A model generated the notes under the pieces. It worked only from the letters and a program-made list of their open reading frames with translations. It was not told the DNA's origin and searched no databases. Of a stretch of DNA of 64,000 nt, positions 34,294 through 46,965 are shown in pieces; position 1 is the first letter of the stretch, and each line of letters opens with the position of its first letter. The stretch is from Microbulbifer pacificus. GTDB lineage: Bacteria; Pseudomonadota; Gammaproteobacteria; Pseudomonadales; Cellvibrionaceae. Made by a program: the position numbers and the translations under genes. Location: the NCBI RefSeq assembly GCF_002959965.1, contig NZ_PREV01000026.1, forward strand, positions 1,092,501-1,156,500. Direction: 5' to 3'.

Positions 34294-37185
34294 TTAATTA
34301 AAGTCGTAACGAACACCGAAACGGATGCTACGCGGGGCCTGATACCGGAACGGCAAGCCGTAAGTCTCGCCACTCAGCTCATCTACTTCGGTTACGGTAT
34401 CATTGTCGAAGATATTGAACACATCCAGAGACAACAACAGTTTCTGGTTGTTGGCGAACGCTAGCGGGTACTGAGCATTCAGATCCAAGTTCCAGTAGTT
34501 CTCGCCTGTACCCATGCTCGCACGCGGCACCAACTCTCCATCACAGTAGAAGGACTCTTGACCATAGGCTGCTGCGAAATCGTCATTCGGGTGAACGCCG
34601 AAGCAGTTCTGCGGGCGGCCGGTCTGCCACATGAAGTTGGCACCCATGCGAAGTCCCATGTCAAAGGCGTAAGTGCCAAAAGCCTTCACGGTGTGGCGAC
34701 GGTCGTTCGGCAGATTTCCGTAACCACCATCCAGCAGTCCAGGCTGATCAAAGTTGGTGGTCAGACCAGCATCGTCCTGCCCATTATCGGAGCGCACGTA
34801 ACCTTCGTTGTTACCCCAGCTATGCCCCCAAGTATACGAGGCATCCATGGACCACTTGCCATCGAACGGGCGCTTGAATGTAAACTCCAGCGCCCCGTAC
34901 TGGCGCTTAGCTTCCGGATAACGCAGTTGGTCGGCAGACAGCGCCACAAACTCGTCCATTTCCGGGATATAGACGTTCATGTCATTGCCTGGGTTGGTCA
35001 GCACATACTGGTGGAAGCCAGTAAATACGTCTTCAACCGTATCGCCATCCACTTTAGACGCATCCCATGAGCCCGTGGAGTTGTAATAATCGATTACTGC
35101 AGCATCGATTGCCACATCCTCAATAGAGGTTTCCAGGTTACGGTAGATACCTTTGGCACCTAGGATGTAACCGGCATCCGTGGCAATCTCGTAACCAAGG
35201 ATGAACTCAGATTGGTACATTGGCTCGATGTTGGTATCTACCAGACTGCGAGTATCTGGTACATCCCCATTGCTGTAGATTTCAGTACCTACCACGGTAG
35301 TGCCTACGTTACAGGGAGTTGCGTCAGCATTCTGACATTTTCCGTCCCAGTCGTAGAACTCGTGAATGTAAGTTTCCGCACCGGACATACGAATATTGGT
35401 ATTGGACGCAATCGGCAGGTAATAGGTACCCCAATTGGCGAAAACCTTCTGGTTACCTGCACCGGTCGGATCCCAAACCACGGACAGGCGCGGCGCCCAC
35501 TGGTCTTCCACCTTGATGAAGCTGGCACCTTCGGCATTCTTGTTATCGAAAGTTTCGTTACGCAGACCAGCTTGCAGGGTCAGGGTATCAGTAAGATCCC
35601 ACGTGTCCTGAATATAGAATGCGTTGGATACCGTTTCGAACTCACCTCCCGACATGTAAATACGCTTACGTACGTTCGGGCCATCCGGGCATACTGAGGT
35701 TTTCTCACAACTGTAAACGCCGTATGGGTCCAACATCCAGTAAACACCACCGGAGTTAATGGTATCCGCTATAGAGGTATTCACCTCGTTGTCCACCCCT
35801 ACTTCGATGAAGTGATCATTCAGATCCCAAGAAAAATCCACACGAGTCATCTGCCGCTTGTCTTCACCTGTCTCCACGGTAAAGTTACCCCAATTACCAG
35901 TTGCACTCAGCTGTGATTGGTCATTGGAAATATAAACGACAGGAATATCAGCAGTATCTGGAGAGGTTGTGCGGTTTGCTTCGTTTTCTCCGTAGGATAC
36001 AGACAAAGTCATGGTGTCGGTCAGATTGCCGGTGTAAGTAGCAATCCAGTTTAAGCCACCCTCGGCATAAGTCGTATCACCAATATAATCGCCAACGGTT
36101 TCGGTCTCGTGGTCGTATACATAAGCGCTTTCAATTTCATCGCGCTCATCACTGAAAGCGGTCAGCTCCACACGGTGGTTTTCGGTGATATAGCCGTCCA
36201 GCTTAACACCCCAGAAGTCAGCTTCTTCCTGAGATTTGTAGCCGCGTGGGCTTAGGATGCCATAGTACTCTTCTTCGACATTCTGGTGGTTATATAGTGC
36301 ATAAAAGAACAATTTGTCTTTAATGATCGGACCGGACGCGTAGATGTTGTAGTTATCCTGCTGGAACTCGTCTTGGTCGTTGTCCGCGGAAAAGGTATTT
36401 GGCGCAGTGGAGACATCCTGATCATAGTAAAAGCTAGACCCGAACTTGAATTCGTTAGTCCCGCTTTTGGTAGTGGAGTTCATTACACCACCAGTGGAAC
36501 GACCGAATTTAGCCGAATAACCGCCGGTCTTAACCTGAATGCTGTCATAAAACTCGAAGGGCACTTCTGAAAAGCCCAAACCATTGCGGAAGTTAGTGGT
36601 GTTTAGACCATTAACGTAACTTACGTTTTCTGCAACGGACGCACCGGCGAAACTGGCATTATTACCGAATGCACTGTCCCCTTTGCTCACACTTGGAGCC
36701 AGCATAGTCACAGAGGTCAGGTCACGAGCAACAGGAAGCTCCATCAATTCGTCAGCAGACAATACCATGCCAGACTCAGCGATACCCACGTCTACCTGGG
36801 AAATACGCTCACCAGTGACCAGTACCTCTTCCACCCCAGAGCTATCACCCAGATAGATCGTAGTAGTTCCACCAAGGCCGACAACAGCATCCTGGGTATC
36901 AATAAGCTCGCCGTTTTCAAAAACCTGCAATTGATACTTACCTGGAGTCAGGTTACCAAAACGGAAACTACCATCCGCAGACGCACTAATTTCTTTGGTG
37001 ATACCACGAGAGGTATCTGTCAACTTGATAACAGAGCTAGATTCAGCGCCAATAACAGAACCGCGAATGGTACCGGTAGTGTCGTCAGCAAACACAGCCG
37101 GAGCACTAGCAAATGCAGCCGTGCCAATGGCAAGTGCCAGAGCGCTTCTAGCGAGGTTGTGGCGCAGATTACGTGTAGAACTCAT
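34294..37185 (-). CDS. Oar-type TonB-dependent outer-membrane receptor
   Basis: A 963-residue outer-membrane protein from ATG at 37185. A signal peptide covers about residues 1-33 (cleavage after VFA). A carboxypeptidase-regulatory-like beta domain follows (about 36-110: GTIRGSVIGAESSSVIKLTD, SFRFGNLTPGKYQLQV). Next come a TonB-box-like VEEVLVTGERI, a plug domain (about 130-235, with GGYSAKFGRSTGGVMN) and a large 22-strand barrel with a C-terminus ending in an aromatic strand (RFGVRYDFN). Oar-type receptors import oligosaccharides or peptides using TonB energy. No SusD partner or transporter cluster is adjacent, so the substrate cannot be given. The upstream region to 37.68 kb is AT-rich and probably contains its promoter. 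A clear terminator follows. Confidence 0.93.
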   Translation of the reverse strand: MSSTRNLRHNLARSALALAIGTAAFASAPAVFADDTTGTIRGSVIGAESSSVIKLTDTSRGITKEISASADGSFRFGNLTPGKYQLQVFENGELIDTQDAVVGLGGTTTIYLGDSSGVEEVLVTGERISQVDVGIAESGMVLSADELMELPVARDLTSVTMLAPSVSKGDSAFGNNASFAGASVAENVSYVNGLNTTNFRNGLGFSEVPFEFYDSIQVKTGGYSAKFGRSTGGVMNSTTKSGTNEFKFGSSFYYDQDVSTAPNTFSADNDQDEFQQDNYNIYASGPIIKDKLFFYALYNHQNVEEEYYGILSPRGYKSQEEADFWGVKLDGYITENHRVELTAFSDERDEIESAYVYDHETETVGDYIGDTTYAEGGLNWIATYTGNLTDTMTLSVSYGENEANRTTSPDTADIPVVYISNDQSQLSATGNWGNFTVETGEDKRQMTRVDFSWDLNDHFIEVGVDNEVNTSIADTINSGGVYWMLDPYGVYSCEKTSVCPDGPNVRKRIYMSGGEFETVSNAFYIQDTWDLTDTLTLQAGLRNETFDNKNAEGASFIKVEDQWAPRLSVVWDPTGAGNQKVFANWGTYYLPIASNTNIRMSGAETYIHEFYDWDGKCQNADATPCNVGTTVVGTEIYSNGDVPDTRSLVDTNIEPMYQSEFILGYEIATDAGYILGAKGIYRNLETSIEDVAIDAAVIDYYNSTGSWDASKVDGDTVEDVFTGFHQYVLTNPGNDMNVYIPEMDEFVALSADQLRYPEAKRQYGALEFTFKRPFDGKWSMDASYTWGHSWGNNEGYVRSDNGQDDAGLTTNFDQPGLLDGGYGNLPNDRRHTVKAFGTYAFDMGLRMGANFMWQTGRPQNCFGVHPNDDFAAAYGQESFYCDGELVPRASMGTGENYWNLDLNAQYPLAFANNQKLLLSLDVFNIFDNDTVTEVDELSGETYGLPFRYQAPRSIRFGVRYDFN

Positions 37186-38265
37186 ATGAGCCCCCCAAAG
37201 TTCGTCGTTTTATTTAGTTAGTGGTTTCTATGACCGCCCCCCAGCGGTCACAGTCCCAACACATAAGACTTAACGGATAAAACTGTCTATTCCTCAATAG
37301 TCAGGTGGTCGCTAATTGCTTATACCGGCTGATATACCGTGCGCCCGACCGGCCATGGCGCGTAAAATTAGAGCTGAGAATTAACAAAAAACTCTTAAAA
37401 AACATAAACTTACATAAAGCTTACAAAGTAAGCCGCTACAGCCAGTGCTTTTAGACCCAACTTCGGCCCTCGAAGAAATAAAAGAGGATGAAAAACTTTA
37501 AATTAAAGCAAATACTCAAGCCATCAGAATAAAATACACCATTAACATGATATGCGTCCCAAATTTTCATTATTTGCGATAAAATTTTACTAATTTTAAT
37601 TTTTTGTTAAACATGCTGCATCCATCTCCAACAGGAGGTTAATTTTCATCCAAGAATTTCTTCACAGCGCAAGCTGCTCATAACTCAGGCGCCAGGCGTG
37701 CCCAACTTAGCAAAACGATCTCCCGATTCCTTTTAATGGCCTCAATGACGAGTGCAGCTGATACTATCTCCTGGACGCCCAAGCCCGATTTCGTTACTAG
37801 AAAACACCGTCTCAGAGTGAGGACCTCCACCGCACTCACTACCTCATAGATGGCGTGTTGCAGAGCCGTGAACAGGTGTCCACTCGAAAGCTGTCCCAAT
37901 TCCCGCCCTATTTCAGTCCGGCCGTACAATGCAGGGCAAAGCCATTGCCCAATGGATTAAACATGCCTGAGTAACGCACCATTCTTTGGCTGTGGATGCA
38001 GGGGTAGGAGCAGGGTACGAAGATGTGTTGCGGATCGAGCCGCCATCATTATGGAAGATCATTATTTTTAGGGGAGGGTATCGCTATGTGCATTTGCAGA
38101 AGCAACTCTCTCATATAACCAGCACGCAATAAGTGCTTACCCCAACCCTGTGACCAGATTTTCGCTGTCGGCCACAGAAGCCACGGCAATGGATTACGGA
38201 AAGATTGCCGAGATCGCCGTGTTTGATTAGGGTGATGGAATATCGACGCCATTACAGACCTTGCC
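37186..38265. other. Long intergenic region between the TonB receptor and the hybrid kinase
   Basis: About 1.1 kb. The first 450 bases are AT-rich and should hold the receptor's promoter. A minus-strand frame of 83 codons at 37678-37929 begins with TTG, lacks a ribosome-binding site and resembles nothing; I treat it as unproven. I see no RNA gene. Confidence 0.45.
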
Positions 38266-40098
38266 ATGGATCTCTTACACGGGGCGCAATTACCGCTAAA
38301 CCGCCGCTTTCTTTCTGGCAGCCTTGTAGTTCTGGCTGTATTTGGCGTCTGTGAATGGGGAATCACCCGGTGGGTCGCGCAGGAGTCGCAATTGATCGGC
38401 CTGGCGGCGAGGATATCGCTGGCAACCATGCTGGTGGGACTCGCCTGCTACCTCCTGTATCGTCGACAACGACGGCTCAGCAATCATCTGGCGGCCATGC
38501 TGGTCCACCAGGAAGATCTCAGCGAACGGTTACAACGGGAGTTGGCCCAACATAAAGCCACCGAGCAGGCACTCGCCGACCAGTTGCAGTTTCTCCAAAT
38601 CCTGATCGATGCCATTCCTGCCCCGGTTTTCTACAAAGATGCCGAGGGTATTTATACCGGCTGTAATCGCGCATTCGAGGCTTTCCTGGGCAAATCCCGT
38701 ACGGAAATTGTCGGCCGCTCCGTTTACGGGGTGTCACCCGGGCCACAGGCGCGGATTTATCACGAGAAGGACATCGAACTGATGCGCCAACGAGGGCATC
38801 AGGTTTATGAGTCCCAAGTGGTTTATGCGGACGGAACCCTGCACGATGTCGTGTTCAACAAAGCGGCGTATGAACTGGAAGATGGCCGTCTCGGCGGGCT
38901 GATCGGTGTGATTCTGGATATTACTGAACGTAAGACTCTGGAGCGGGATCTGGTTCAGGCCAAAGAAAATGCCGAGTTTTACAGCCGCTCCAAAACGCGG
39001 TTTCTGACAAACATGAGCCACGAAATCCGCACCCCACTCAATGCGATAGTCGGTTTTAGCCAGGTCCTGAACTACCGCAGTCGCGGATTCGAACTGCCGC
39101 AGGACTTTCAGGAGTTTCTGGAAAAAATCGCCATCAGCGGCCAGCAATTGGCTGAGCTGGTTAACGATGTACTGGATATTTCCCGTATCGAGGCCGGCAA
39201 GATTGAAGCGATAGATGAGAACGTCCGGCTGAGCGGATTGATTGACTGCATTCTGACGTCCTGTGAACCCCAGGCGATTCGCCAACGTCTGCGGATGAAC
39301 TGCGACATAGATTCCCGCTTGCCCGATTTTATTCGCATTGATCGCGGCAAGCTTTCTCAGATACTAATCAACCTGATCGGTAATGCCATCAAGTTTTCTC
39401 CCGTCAATGAGGCCATTTTCATTCGACTGAAAAAGCAGGAAAGAGACAGTTTTTTGATCGAAATCTCGGACCGAGGGATCGGTATTGCACCGGACCAGCA
39501 GGCGATCATTTTTGAGCCCTTCGAACAAGTCGACAAGTCACAGAGAGGGCGGTCACGAGGCTCGGGGCTGGGGCTGCCAATCACTCGCAGCCTGGTGGAA
39601 CTGCTTGGAGGAACCATCAGTCTGGAGAGCAACGAACACGCCGGTACATGTTTCAAAGTTGTACTGCCGCTTCGAGAAGGTAAGGGTGTAGATCCGCTGG
39701 TAGAAAACAACCGGGAAACGGTTCAGATACGAGACGGTATTCGCGTCCTGATCTTCGAAGACAACGCACTGAACCAGACACTGATGCAGGCATTTTGCGA
39801 CGATCTCAGGCTTGAAGCCGCGTTTGTTGCCGATGGCCGCGAAGGGGTCCTGATGGCACAGGAAATGTGTCCGGACATGATTTTAATGGATGTGCAGCTG
39901 CCCGGACTCAGTGGCATCGAAGCGACCACGCAAATACGCCGGAATCCAAAGCTTTGCCACATTCCCATTATCGGCCTGTCTGCCGCCGCCTTCAGCGATC
40001 AGCAAAGCGCGGCCCTTGAAGCAGGTATGAACGACTACCTGACGAAACCAGTTGCCTTTCCACAACTGATATCCGTTATCAACAAACATCTGGGCTGA
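38266..40098 (+). CDS. Membrane hybrid sensor histidine kinase with PAS and receiver domains
   Basis: A 610-residue inner-membrane kinase. Two hydrophobic segments (about 17-30 and 43-63) frame a very short periplasmic loop, then a coiled coil. A PAS/PAC domain spans about 105-225 (FYKDAEGIYTGCNRAFEAF ... GLIGVILDITERK). The HisKA domain has the H-box FLTNMSHEIRTPLNA (about 250). The HATPase domain has the N-box LINLIGNAIKFSP, G1 DRGIGIAPDQ and G2 GSGLGLPI. The C-terminal receiver (about 490-608) has the phosphoacceptor in DMILMDVQLPGLSG and Lys in DYLTKPVAF. The signal is unknown, and no separate response regulator or output gene is beside it, so phosphotransfer goes to a partner elsewhere. 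Confidence 0.95.
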   Translation: MDLLHGAQLPLNRRFLSGSLVVLAVFGVCEWGITRWVAQESQLIGLAARISLATMLVGLACYLLYRRQRRLSNHLAAMLVHQEDLSERLQRELAQHKATEQALADQLQFLQILIDAIPAPVFYKDAEGIYTGCNRAFEAFLGKSRTEIVGRSVYGVSPGPQARIYHEKDIELMRQRGHQVYESQVVYADGTLHDVVFNKAAYELEDGRLGGLIGVILDITERKTLERDLVQAKENAEFYSRSKTRFLTNMSHEIRTPLNAIVGFSQVLNYRSRGFELPQDFQEFLEKIAISGQQLAELVNDVLDISRIEAGKIEAIDENVRLSGLIDCILTSCEPQAIRQRLRMNCDIDSRLPDFIRIDRGKLSQILINLIGNAIKFSPVNEAIFIRLKKQERDSFLIEISDRGIGIAPDQQAIIFEPFEQVDKSQRGRSRGSGLGLPITRSLVELLGGTISLESNEHAGTCFKVVLPLREGKGVDPLVENNRETVQIRDGIRVLIFEDNALNQTLMQAFCDDLRLEAAFVADGREGVLMAQEMCPDMILMDVQLPGLSGIEATTQIRRNPKLCHIPIIGLSAAAFSDQQSAALEAGMNDYLTKPVAFPQLISVINKHLG

Positions 40099-40200
40099 CG
40101 CGTCGAAATAGAAATTGGGCGGCCGTGGGCCACCCATTTTTATCACATCCACAGACACGACGCCGTTCGCAACGATGTATCCTCTCTGTACACACTCCGA

Positions 40201-42463
<2,263 letters not shown>

Positions 42464-42600
42464 ATCCTATAGGCTCACACAATCACCTTGAAATTAGACG
42501 TTGTTATCGTCCTTATTAACAGGATTTATTTATATGGACAAAATAATAAATTTTTCATATCGACCTCATAGGTAGCAGCAATGTGCCGGACAAATGAGTA

Positions 42601-44310
42601 TCAGAGATTTCCGCGGGGAAGTGCTTCACTATTTTCCAATATTTCGGCATCCACCGCGACAACACGGTTGCGCCCATCCCGCTTTGCTTTATAGAGCGCC
42701 CGGTCTGCCAGTTCAAAGAACTCAGAGGCCGACACTGCAGCGGCACCTTCCGTACTTGCTACGCCCACACTGATGGTCAGCCTCATGCTACCAAAGTCCA
42801 TCTGCGCCACTTCCCGTACCAACCGCTCGGCCACCACCTTCGCAGCCTGGCTGGTAGTGCGCGGCAACAGCAGTGCAAACTCCTCGCCACCGTAGCGACA
42901 GGCCACCACGGGCTTTCGAACCAGTCGCTGGATCAGGTGCCCAATGGCTTTCAGGGCTTCGTCGCCACGAGCGTGACCGTATTCATCATTGATGGATTTG
43001 AAGTGATCGAGATCCAGTACCAACAACGCCAGCGGTGTACCGGTAAGAGTCGAATTTCCCAGCTCCCGCGGCAGCTGCTGATCAAAGTAGCCGCGGTTGT
43101 ACAGGCCGGTAAGCTGATCGATGTACCCCCGCTTTTGTATTTCGTTGACCCGCGCACCCAGTGCCAGTGACAGCAATACCATCTCCAGTAGAGCACCGAA
43201 CTGGAAGGCGTTGTGGGTCAGCGCATTGTGGGGCACCAGACCGAAGGTTTTCAGCATATACAGGATCACGCAAATAAGCAGCGTGGCCCACCCCACCAGA
43301 AAATAGCGCGCGGATAGAGATCCCCTCAGCAGACTGATCACACCCACCACCAGCAGCAGCACCGCCACCACCATCGTCAGCAATGCCAGACTCAGAATCA
43401 TGGGGCCATAGCTGACAAATGGAGAAATGGCGGTCAACGGTACAATGGCATACAGCAGACCTCGGGAAACCCGATCGGTACGTGGCGCCAGCATGCGGCT
43501 GTTACAAAAGGTCCGGGTAAACTGGATGCCGAACACCAGGGTCATTCCCAGCAGAATCACCAGGCTCTGATTCGCCAACCAAGGATTCCCGGGCCACAGG
43601 TACTGGAATGATATGCCGTTATGCACACCGAAATAGAGACCGTAACTGACGGCATATCCCATGTAATAGACATAGGCTCTATCCCGTACGGCAATGAACA
43701 GGAAGAGGTTGTACATCACCAGTACCAGAAACCCGCCGTAGTATATCCCCAGCAGCAGTTGCTCCAGCCCCAGCTGTGACAGAAACGCGGTTGGTTCGCT
43801 GACGGAGAGCCCGATATTGAGCGCCCCTTCCGTCGCAAAGCGGAAATAGAAGGTGCGGTGACTGTTGGCCGGCAGCGTTACCGGAAAGACAAAATCTCTT
43901 AGGTTCAGTACTCGACTTGAAAACAGGCGGCGATAGCCGGTGGCGACCTGCTGCCACTGATCCGACGAGTCTTGAAACCAGAAATCCAGCCGATCAATCA
44001 GCGGGTAATCCTGCCGCAAGATAAGATCCCTCGGCACAGGAAGAGGATTATGCAAGGTAACCGCGACCCAGTATGCGGCATTGGTAAATCCGAAGTTGGC
44101 AGAGCGCCCGTGGAGAGGCTGTAGTTGTCGCTGATACTCGGCGGAGAGAATATCGTCGAAGTCGAGCTTCTGTTCGGCATCTCGCAACAAGAGCAGGTTA
44201 TCCGTCAACGCGGATGGCTGCTGTCCCGCACTGATGGGAAATGGTCCCGACTGAGCGATGGAAGTCAGACACAGCAGTAACAGCCCCCAAATCCAGTAAG
44301 CAATCCGCAT
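42601..44310 (-). CDS. Diguanylate cyclase with 7TMR-DISM sensor
   Basis: A 569-residue membrane enzyme that makes cyclic di-GMP from two GTP. A signal peptide (about 1-22) is followed by a periplasmic 7TMR-DISMED2 domain (about 25-165, with FGFTNAAYWVAVTLHNPLP) that may bind carbohydrate or another ligand. Seven membrane segments of the 7TMR-DISM type cover about 185-385. The cytoplasmic GGDEF domain (about 400-560) has the active motif RYGGEEFALLLP and DQLTGLYNRGYFD at its start. The inhibitory RxxD I-site is absent (RKPV in its place), so product inhibition may be weak. No EAL domain is present. It controls attachment or biofilm in related bacteria; the specific output here is unknown. Confidence 0.95.
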   Translation of the reverse strand: MRIAYWIWGLLLLCLTSIAQSGPFPISAGQQPSALTDNLLLLRDAEQKLDFDDILSAEYQRQLQPLHGRSANFGFTNAAYWVAVTLHNPLPVPRDLILRQDYPLIDRLDFWFQDSSDQWQQVATGYRRLFSSRVLNLRDFVFPVTLPANSHRTFYFRFATEGALNIGLSVSEPTAFLSQLGLEQLLLGIYYGGFLVLVMYNLFLFIAVRDRAYVYYMGYAVSYGLYFGVHNGISFQYLWPGNPWLANQSLVILLGMTLVFGIQFTRTFCNSRMLAPRTDRVSRGLLYAIVPLTAISPFVSYGPMILSLALLTMVVAVLLLVVGVISLLRGSLSARYFLVGWATLLICVILYMLKTFGLVPHNALTHNAFQFGALLEMVLLSLALGARVNEIQKRGYIDQLTGLYNRGYFDQQLPRELGNSTLTGTPLALLVLDLDHFKSINDEYGHARGDEALKAIGHLIQRLVRKPVVACRYGGEEFALLLPRTTSQAAKVVAERLVREVAQMDFGSMRLTISVGVASTEGAAAVSASEFFELADRALYKAKRDGRNRVVAVDAEILENSEALPRGNL

Positions 44311-44415
44311 TACCGCACCTTCCTGCCTTTCCTGCAGTTCTTAACCAGGGTTTTCTCTACTCGACGGCGATATTATCACACAGCCGCGCCGGCCAGGCTT
44401 GTCATCAAACCGCGC

Positions 44416-44568
44416 CTAATTCATCGCTGGCTGCAGATACTTGTCGACAAAATCCACTACGGCTTCCACCGTCTGCAAGCGGGTTTCACTGCGAGCGAGA
44501 TGATGGGTTTCATCTTCCAGCCCGATCAGTTGTACCATCTTTTTTGCCCGCTTGAGTTTCTTGTACAT
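44416..44568 (-). pseudogene. C-terminal fragment of an S9-family serine peptidase
   Basis: A 50-codon frame encodes MYKKLKRAKKMVQLIGLEDE, THHLARSETRLQTVEAVVDF and a short end. This is the terminal strand/helix of alpha/beta-hydrolase peptidases of the S9C/dipeptidyl-aminopeptidase type, including the catalytic His (first or second His of THHL). The nucleophile Ser and Asp parts are missing. The fragment starts one codon after the stop of the SMP-30 gene and in the same frame. A deletion that joined the two genes is the simplest explanation. Confidence 0.7.
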
Positions 44569-44571
44569 GCT

Positions 44572-45483
44572 CTACCGCCCAACCATTTCTTCCAGTAACT
44601 GAGCGGTGCCGAAGCGGAACCCCATCGCGCCCCGAAACGGTGTCTGAAATACAAAAAGATTACCCGCTTGCCATTCGCGATCCAGGGTCCACTCATTCAG
44701 GGATTCTCTGGCACTGGTAACAAACAACAGATCCATGTTCGGGCCGCCGAAAGTCACGCAGGTAGGCTGGCTGACGGGCACTGGTATCGCGCCGGCGAGC
44801 TTGCCATCGGGGCTGTAGCGCTGGATGCGGGCTCCACGCCATTGTGCCGACCACAGGTAGCCCTCCGAGTCCACCGTCGCACCATCCGGATAGACCCCGA
44901 GCATAGTGCGGGCGAAAATCTCCCGTCGGCCAAGATCCCCGCGCCGGGCGTCAAATTTGTAGCGGTAGATACTGCGATGTGGGGAGTCGGCAAAGTAAAA
45001 GTGGCTGGAATTGACGTCCCAGCAGCAGCCGTTGGAGATGTGTACTCCCGTCAGGTGCTCACTGACAACGCCGTTGGCTTCCAGGCAGTAGAGAGCCCCC
45101 GACGCTTCCTGTCGGTCGTCCTCCACCATGGTACCGGCCCAGAAGCGCCCCTGGCGATCGACCTTTCCATCGTTGAAACGAACTCCGCAGCCCCGTTCCA
45201 ACAGGGTCTTTCGCCACAGAATCTCGCCGCGGCGGTAGTCAAACAGGGCGAATCCGGTTTCAAAAGCCGCAGCGATACAGTGTTCACGATCGGTAAAGGC
45301 AAACGCACACAGCCGCTCCGGGGTATCGAATACTTCGAGCACCCGCTCAGGCCAGGTGAGGCGATAGAGCTTGCACTCATGAATATCGGTCCACCAGACG
45401 CTCTGCTCTCTGTGGTTCCACAGCACACCTTCACCCAGGGTATTACGCACTTCAATAGCATCTATGCGCTGCACTTCCAGCAT
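44572..45483 (-). CDS. SMP-30/gluconolactonase family protein (regucalcin-like)
   Basis: A 303-residue six-bladed beta-propeller lactonase. The metal-binding residues are in NTLGEGVLWNHREQ (Glu), RFNDGKVDRQGRFWAGTM (Asn), ISNGCCWDVNSSHFYFADSP (Asn and Asp) and YPDGATVDSEGYLWSAQW (Asp), all conserved. It hydrolyses sugar lactones, probably in pentose or galactose oxidation. It follows galM by 68 bp on the same strand, so the two are likely an operon for a sugar pathway, but the dehydrogenase is not in the window. Its stop lies just before the S9 peptidase fragment. Confidence 0.92.
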   Translation of the reverse strand: MLEVQRIDAIEVRNTLGEGVLWNHREQSVWWTDIHECKLYRLTWPERVLEVFDTPERLCAFAFTDREHCIAAAFETGFALFDYRRGEILWRKTLLERGCGVRFNDGKVDRQGRFWAGTMVEDDRQEASGALYCLEANGVVSEHLTGVHISNGCCWDVNSSHFYFADSPHRSIYRYKFDARRGDLGRREIFARTMLGVYPDGATVDSEGYLWSAQWRGARIQRYSPDGKLAGAIPVPVSQPTCVTFGGPNMDLLFVTSARESLNEWTLDREWQAGNLFVFQTPFRGAMGFRFGTAQLLEEMVGR

Positions 45484-45551
45484 ATGAGCCTCATTATTAT
45501 CGCCTCGCTTCGATGTTCACATTGCCCCTTATCAAGCAGGGGTTACACCGT

Positions 45552-46616
45552 TCATTTCGCAGAAAACTGGTAGATGGTCGTCTGCCTGTACTCTTCGCCT
45601 TTTTTTAGTATGACGGAGGGAAAATGATGATGGTTGGGCGCATCCGGGAAACCGTGGGTTTCGAGGCACAGTCCCCCATGTTGATTCATGGGGAGGCCGC
45701 GTTCCTGATTGCGGCTACCGTCCAGAAAATTTCCGCTGTAGAACTGCACTCCGGCTTCGCTGGAAATTACTTTCACACAGCGCCCGGAGACGGGCTCGCT
45801 CAATAACGCGATGGGCTTTAAGCTCTTTTTTGCGCTTTCATCCACGACCCAGTAGTTGTCGTACCCGCCGGGCCACAAGCCAATGTCTCTGCCAATTTTT
45901 TTGCGCTTGCGGAAATCCACTGGCGTACCCGCCACCGGCAACAGATCCCCAGTGGGTATCAATGCCTCATCCAGTTGTAGCAACTGTTCCGCATAAATCT
46001 CCAGCTCATGTTCCAGAACGTTGTTCCGCCCCGCGAGATTCCAGTAGGCGTGGTTGGTCAAACTCACTGGTGTGTCCGCACTGCTCACCGCCCGGTATTC
46101 CAGCGAGAGCGCGTCGTCATCATCCAGGCAGTACCTCAAGGTCACTTCAAGCCGGCCTGGATAACCGCTTTCGCCATTCTCACTCACACAGTGAAATGTC
46201 ACCGCCTGAAAGTGTGAGCAGGACTCACCGTGCACTATCAACCAGCGTTTGCTGTGCAAACCATGAGGGCCGCCGTGCAGGTGATTTGCCCCATCGTTGG
46301 CGGGCAATGGGTAGATATCGCCATTCAGTTTGAAACACGCTCCACCGATCCGGTTGGCCACTCGCCCCGCTGTCACCCCCAGATACCAGTGATTTTCCAG
46401 CCAATGCGATGCATCGGCATAGGTAAGCAAAATATTGTCGCTGCGACCGTGCCGGTCGTTGGTGTGAATGGAATACAGCGCGGCCCCCAGATCACACAAT
46501 GTCACCCGCGTGCCGCGACGGTTCACCAGCGTGACACGCTGCAGCGGATCCTTGTTGCCGCCGGCACAAAGTGGTGAAGTGAGCATGCCTTCGGGCATCG
46601 TCGGTTCAGATTGCAT
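45552..46616 (-). CDS. galM: Aldose 1-epimerase (galactose mutarotase)
   Basis: A 354-residue protein that interconverts alpha and beta anomers of galactose or other aldoses. Conserved residues are in GANHLHGGPHGL (His), SLTNHAYWNLAG (catalytic His) and CLETHGFPDAPNHHHFPS (catalytic Glu). I chose the ATG at 46616 (MQSEPTMPEG); an upstream in-frame start at 46724 would add 36 residues of poor family fit. No signal peptide is present, so it is cytoplasmic. It leads the two-gene unit with the SMP-30 protein. Confidence 0.9.
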   Translation of the reverse strand: MQSEPTMPEGMLTSPLCAGGNKDPLQRVTLVNRRGTRVTLCDLGAALYSIHTNDRHGRSDNILLTYADASHWLENHWYLGVTAGRVANRIGGACFKLNGDIYPLPANDGANHLHGGPHGLHSKRWLIVHGESCSHFQAVTFHCVSENGESGYPGRLEVTLRYCLDDDDALSLEYRAVSSADTPVSLTNHAYWNLAGRNNVLEHELEIYAEQLLQLDEALIPTGDLLPVAGTPVDFRKRKKIGRDIGLWPGGYDNYWVVDESAKKSLKPIALLSEPVSGRCVKVISSEAGVQFYSGNFLDGSRNQERGLPMNQHGGLCLETHGFPDAPNHHHFPSVILKKGEEYRQTTIYQFSAK

Positions 46617-46965
46617 TACTAGATTTTCCCGATAGCCTGATAGAGCGGCGTGTGAAATACCGTGATCGCCTATTGCCCGCAGCGCCCGGAGGGATACGCC
46701 ACCATTCAACAGAGGTTGCCACAATTTCCCGCCCTTGGGGAGCGCATTGGCTGGGGTATACCCCAGCAGCGTCAGCTCACGATTGCCGGCATCCGCGGGC
46801 TCCGGTTCGGGAAACGGAGGAAATTTCCGGCGTTCGGCAAACCGGTAGAACCCTGATACGATTTCCAGCCAGTGTCATATCAAGGGTGTATGTTGGCTTC
46901 CATCGGGCTGCCGCCTGCCATATTGGCCCTTAGCGCGAGTTCGCATCTGTATACAGGAGCCCGCC
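46617..46965. other. Divergent promoter region between galM and the MOSC gene
   Basis: About 350 bp, GC-rich, without a credible gene. The two flanking genes diverge, so both promoters should lie here. I see no clear operator. Confidence 0.4.

Noticed and set aside
37678..37929. 83-codon minus-strand frame
   Set aside because: TTG start, no ribosome-binding site, no similarity that I can see; not enough to call a gene.
44572..46616. A complete arabinose or galactose catabolic operon
   Set aside because: Only galM and the SMP-30 lactonase are present; no dehydrogenase, dehydratase or transporter is beside them.
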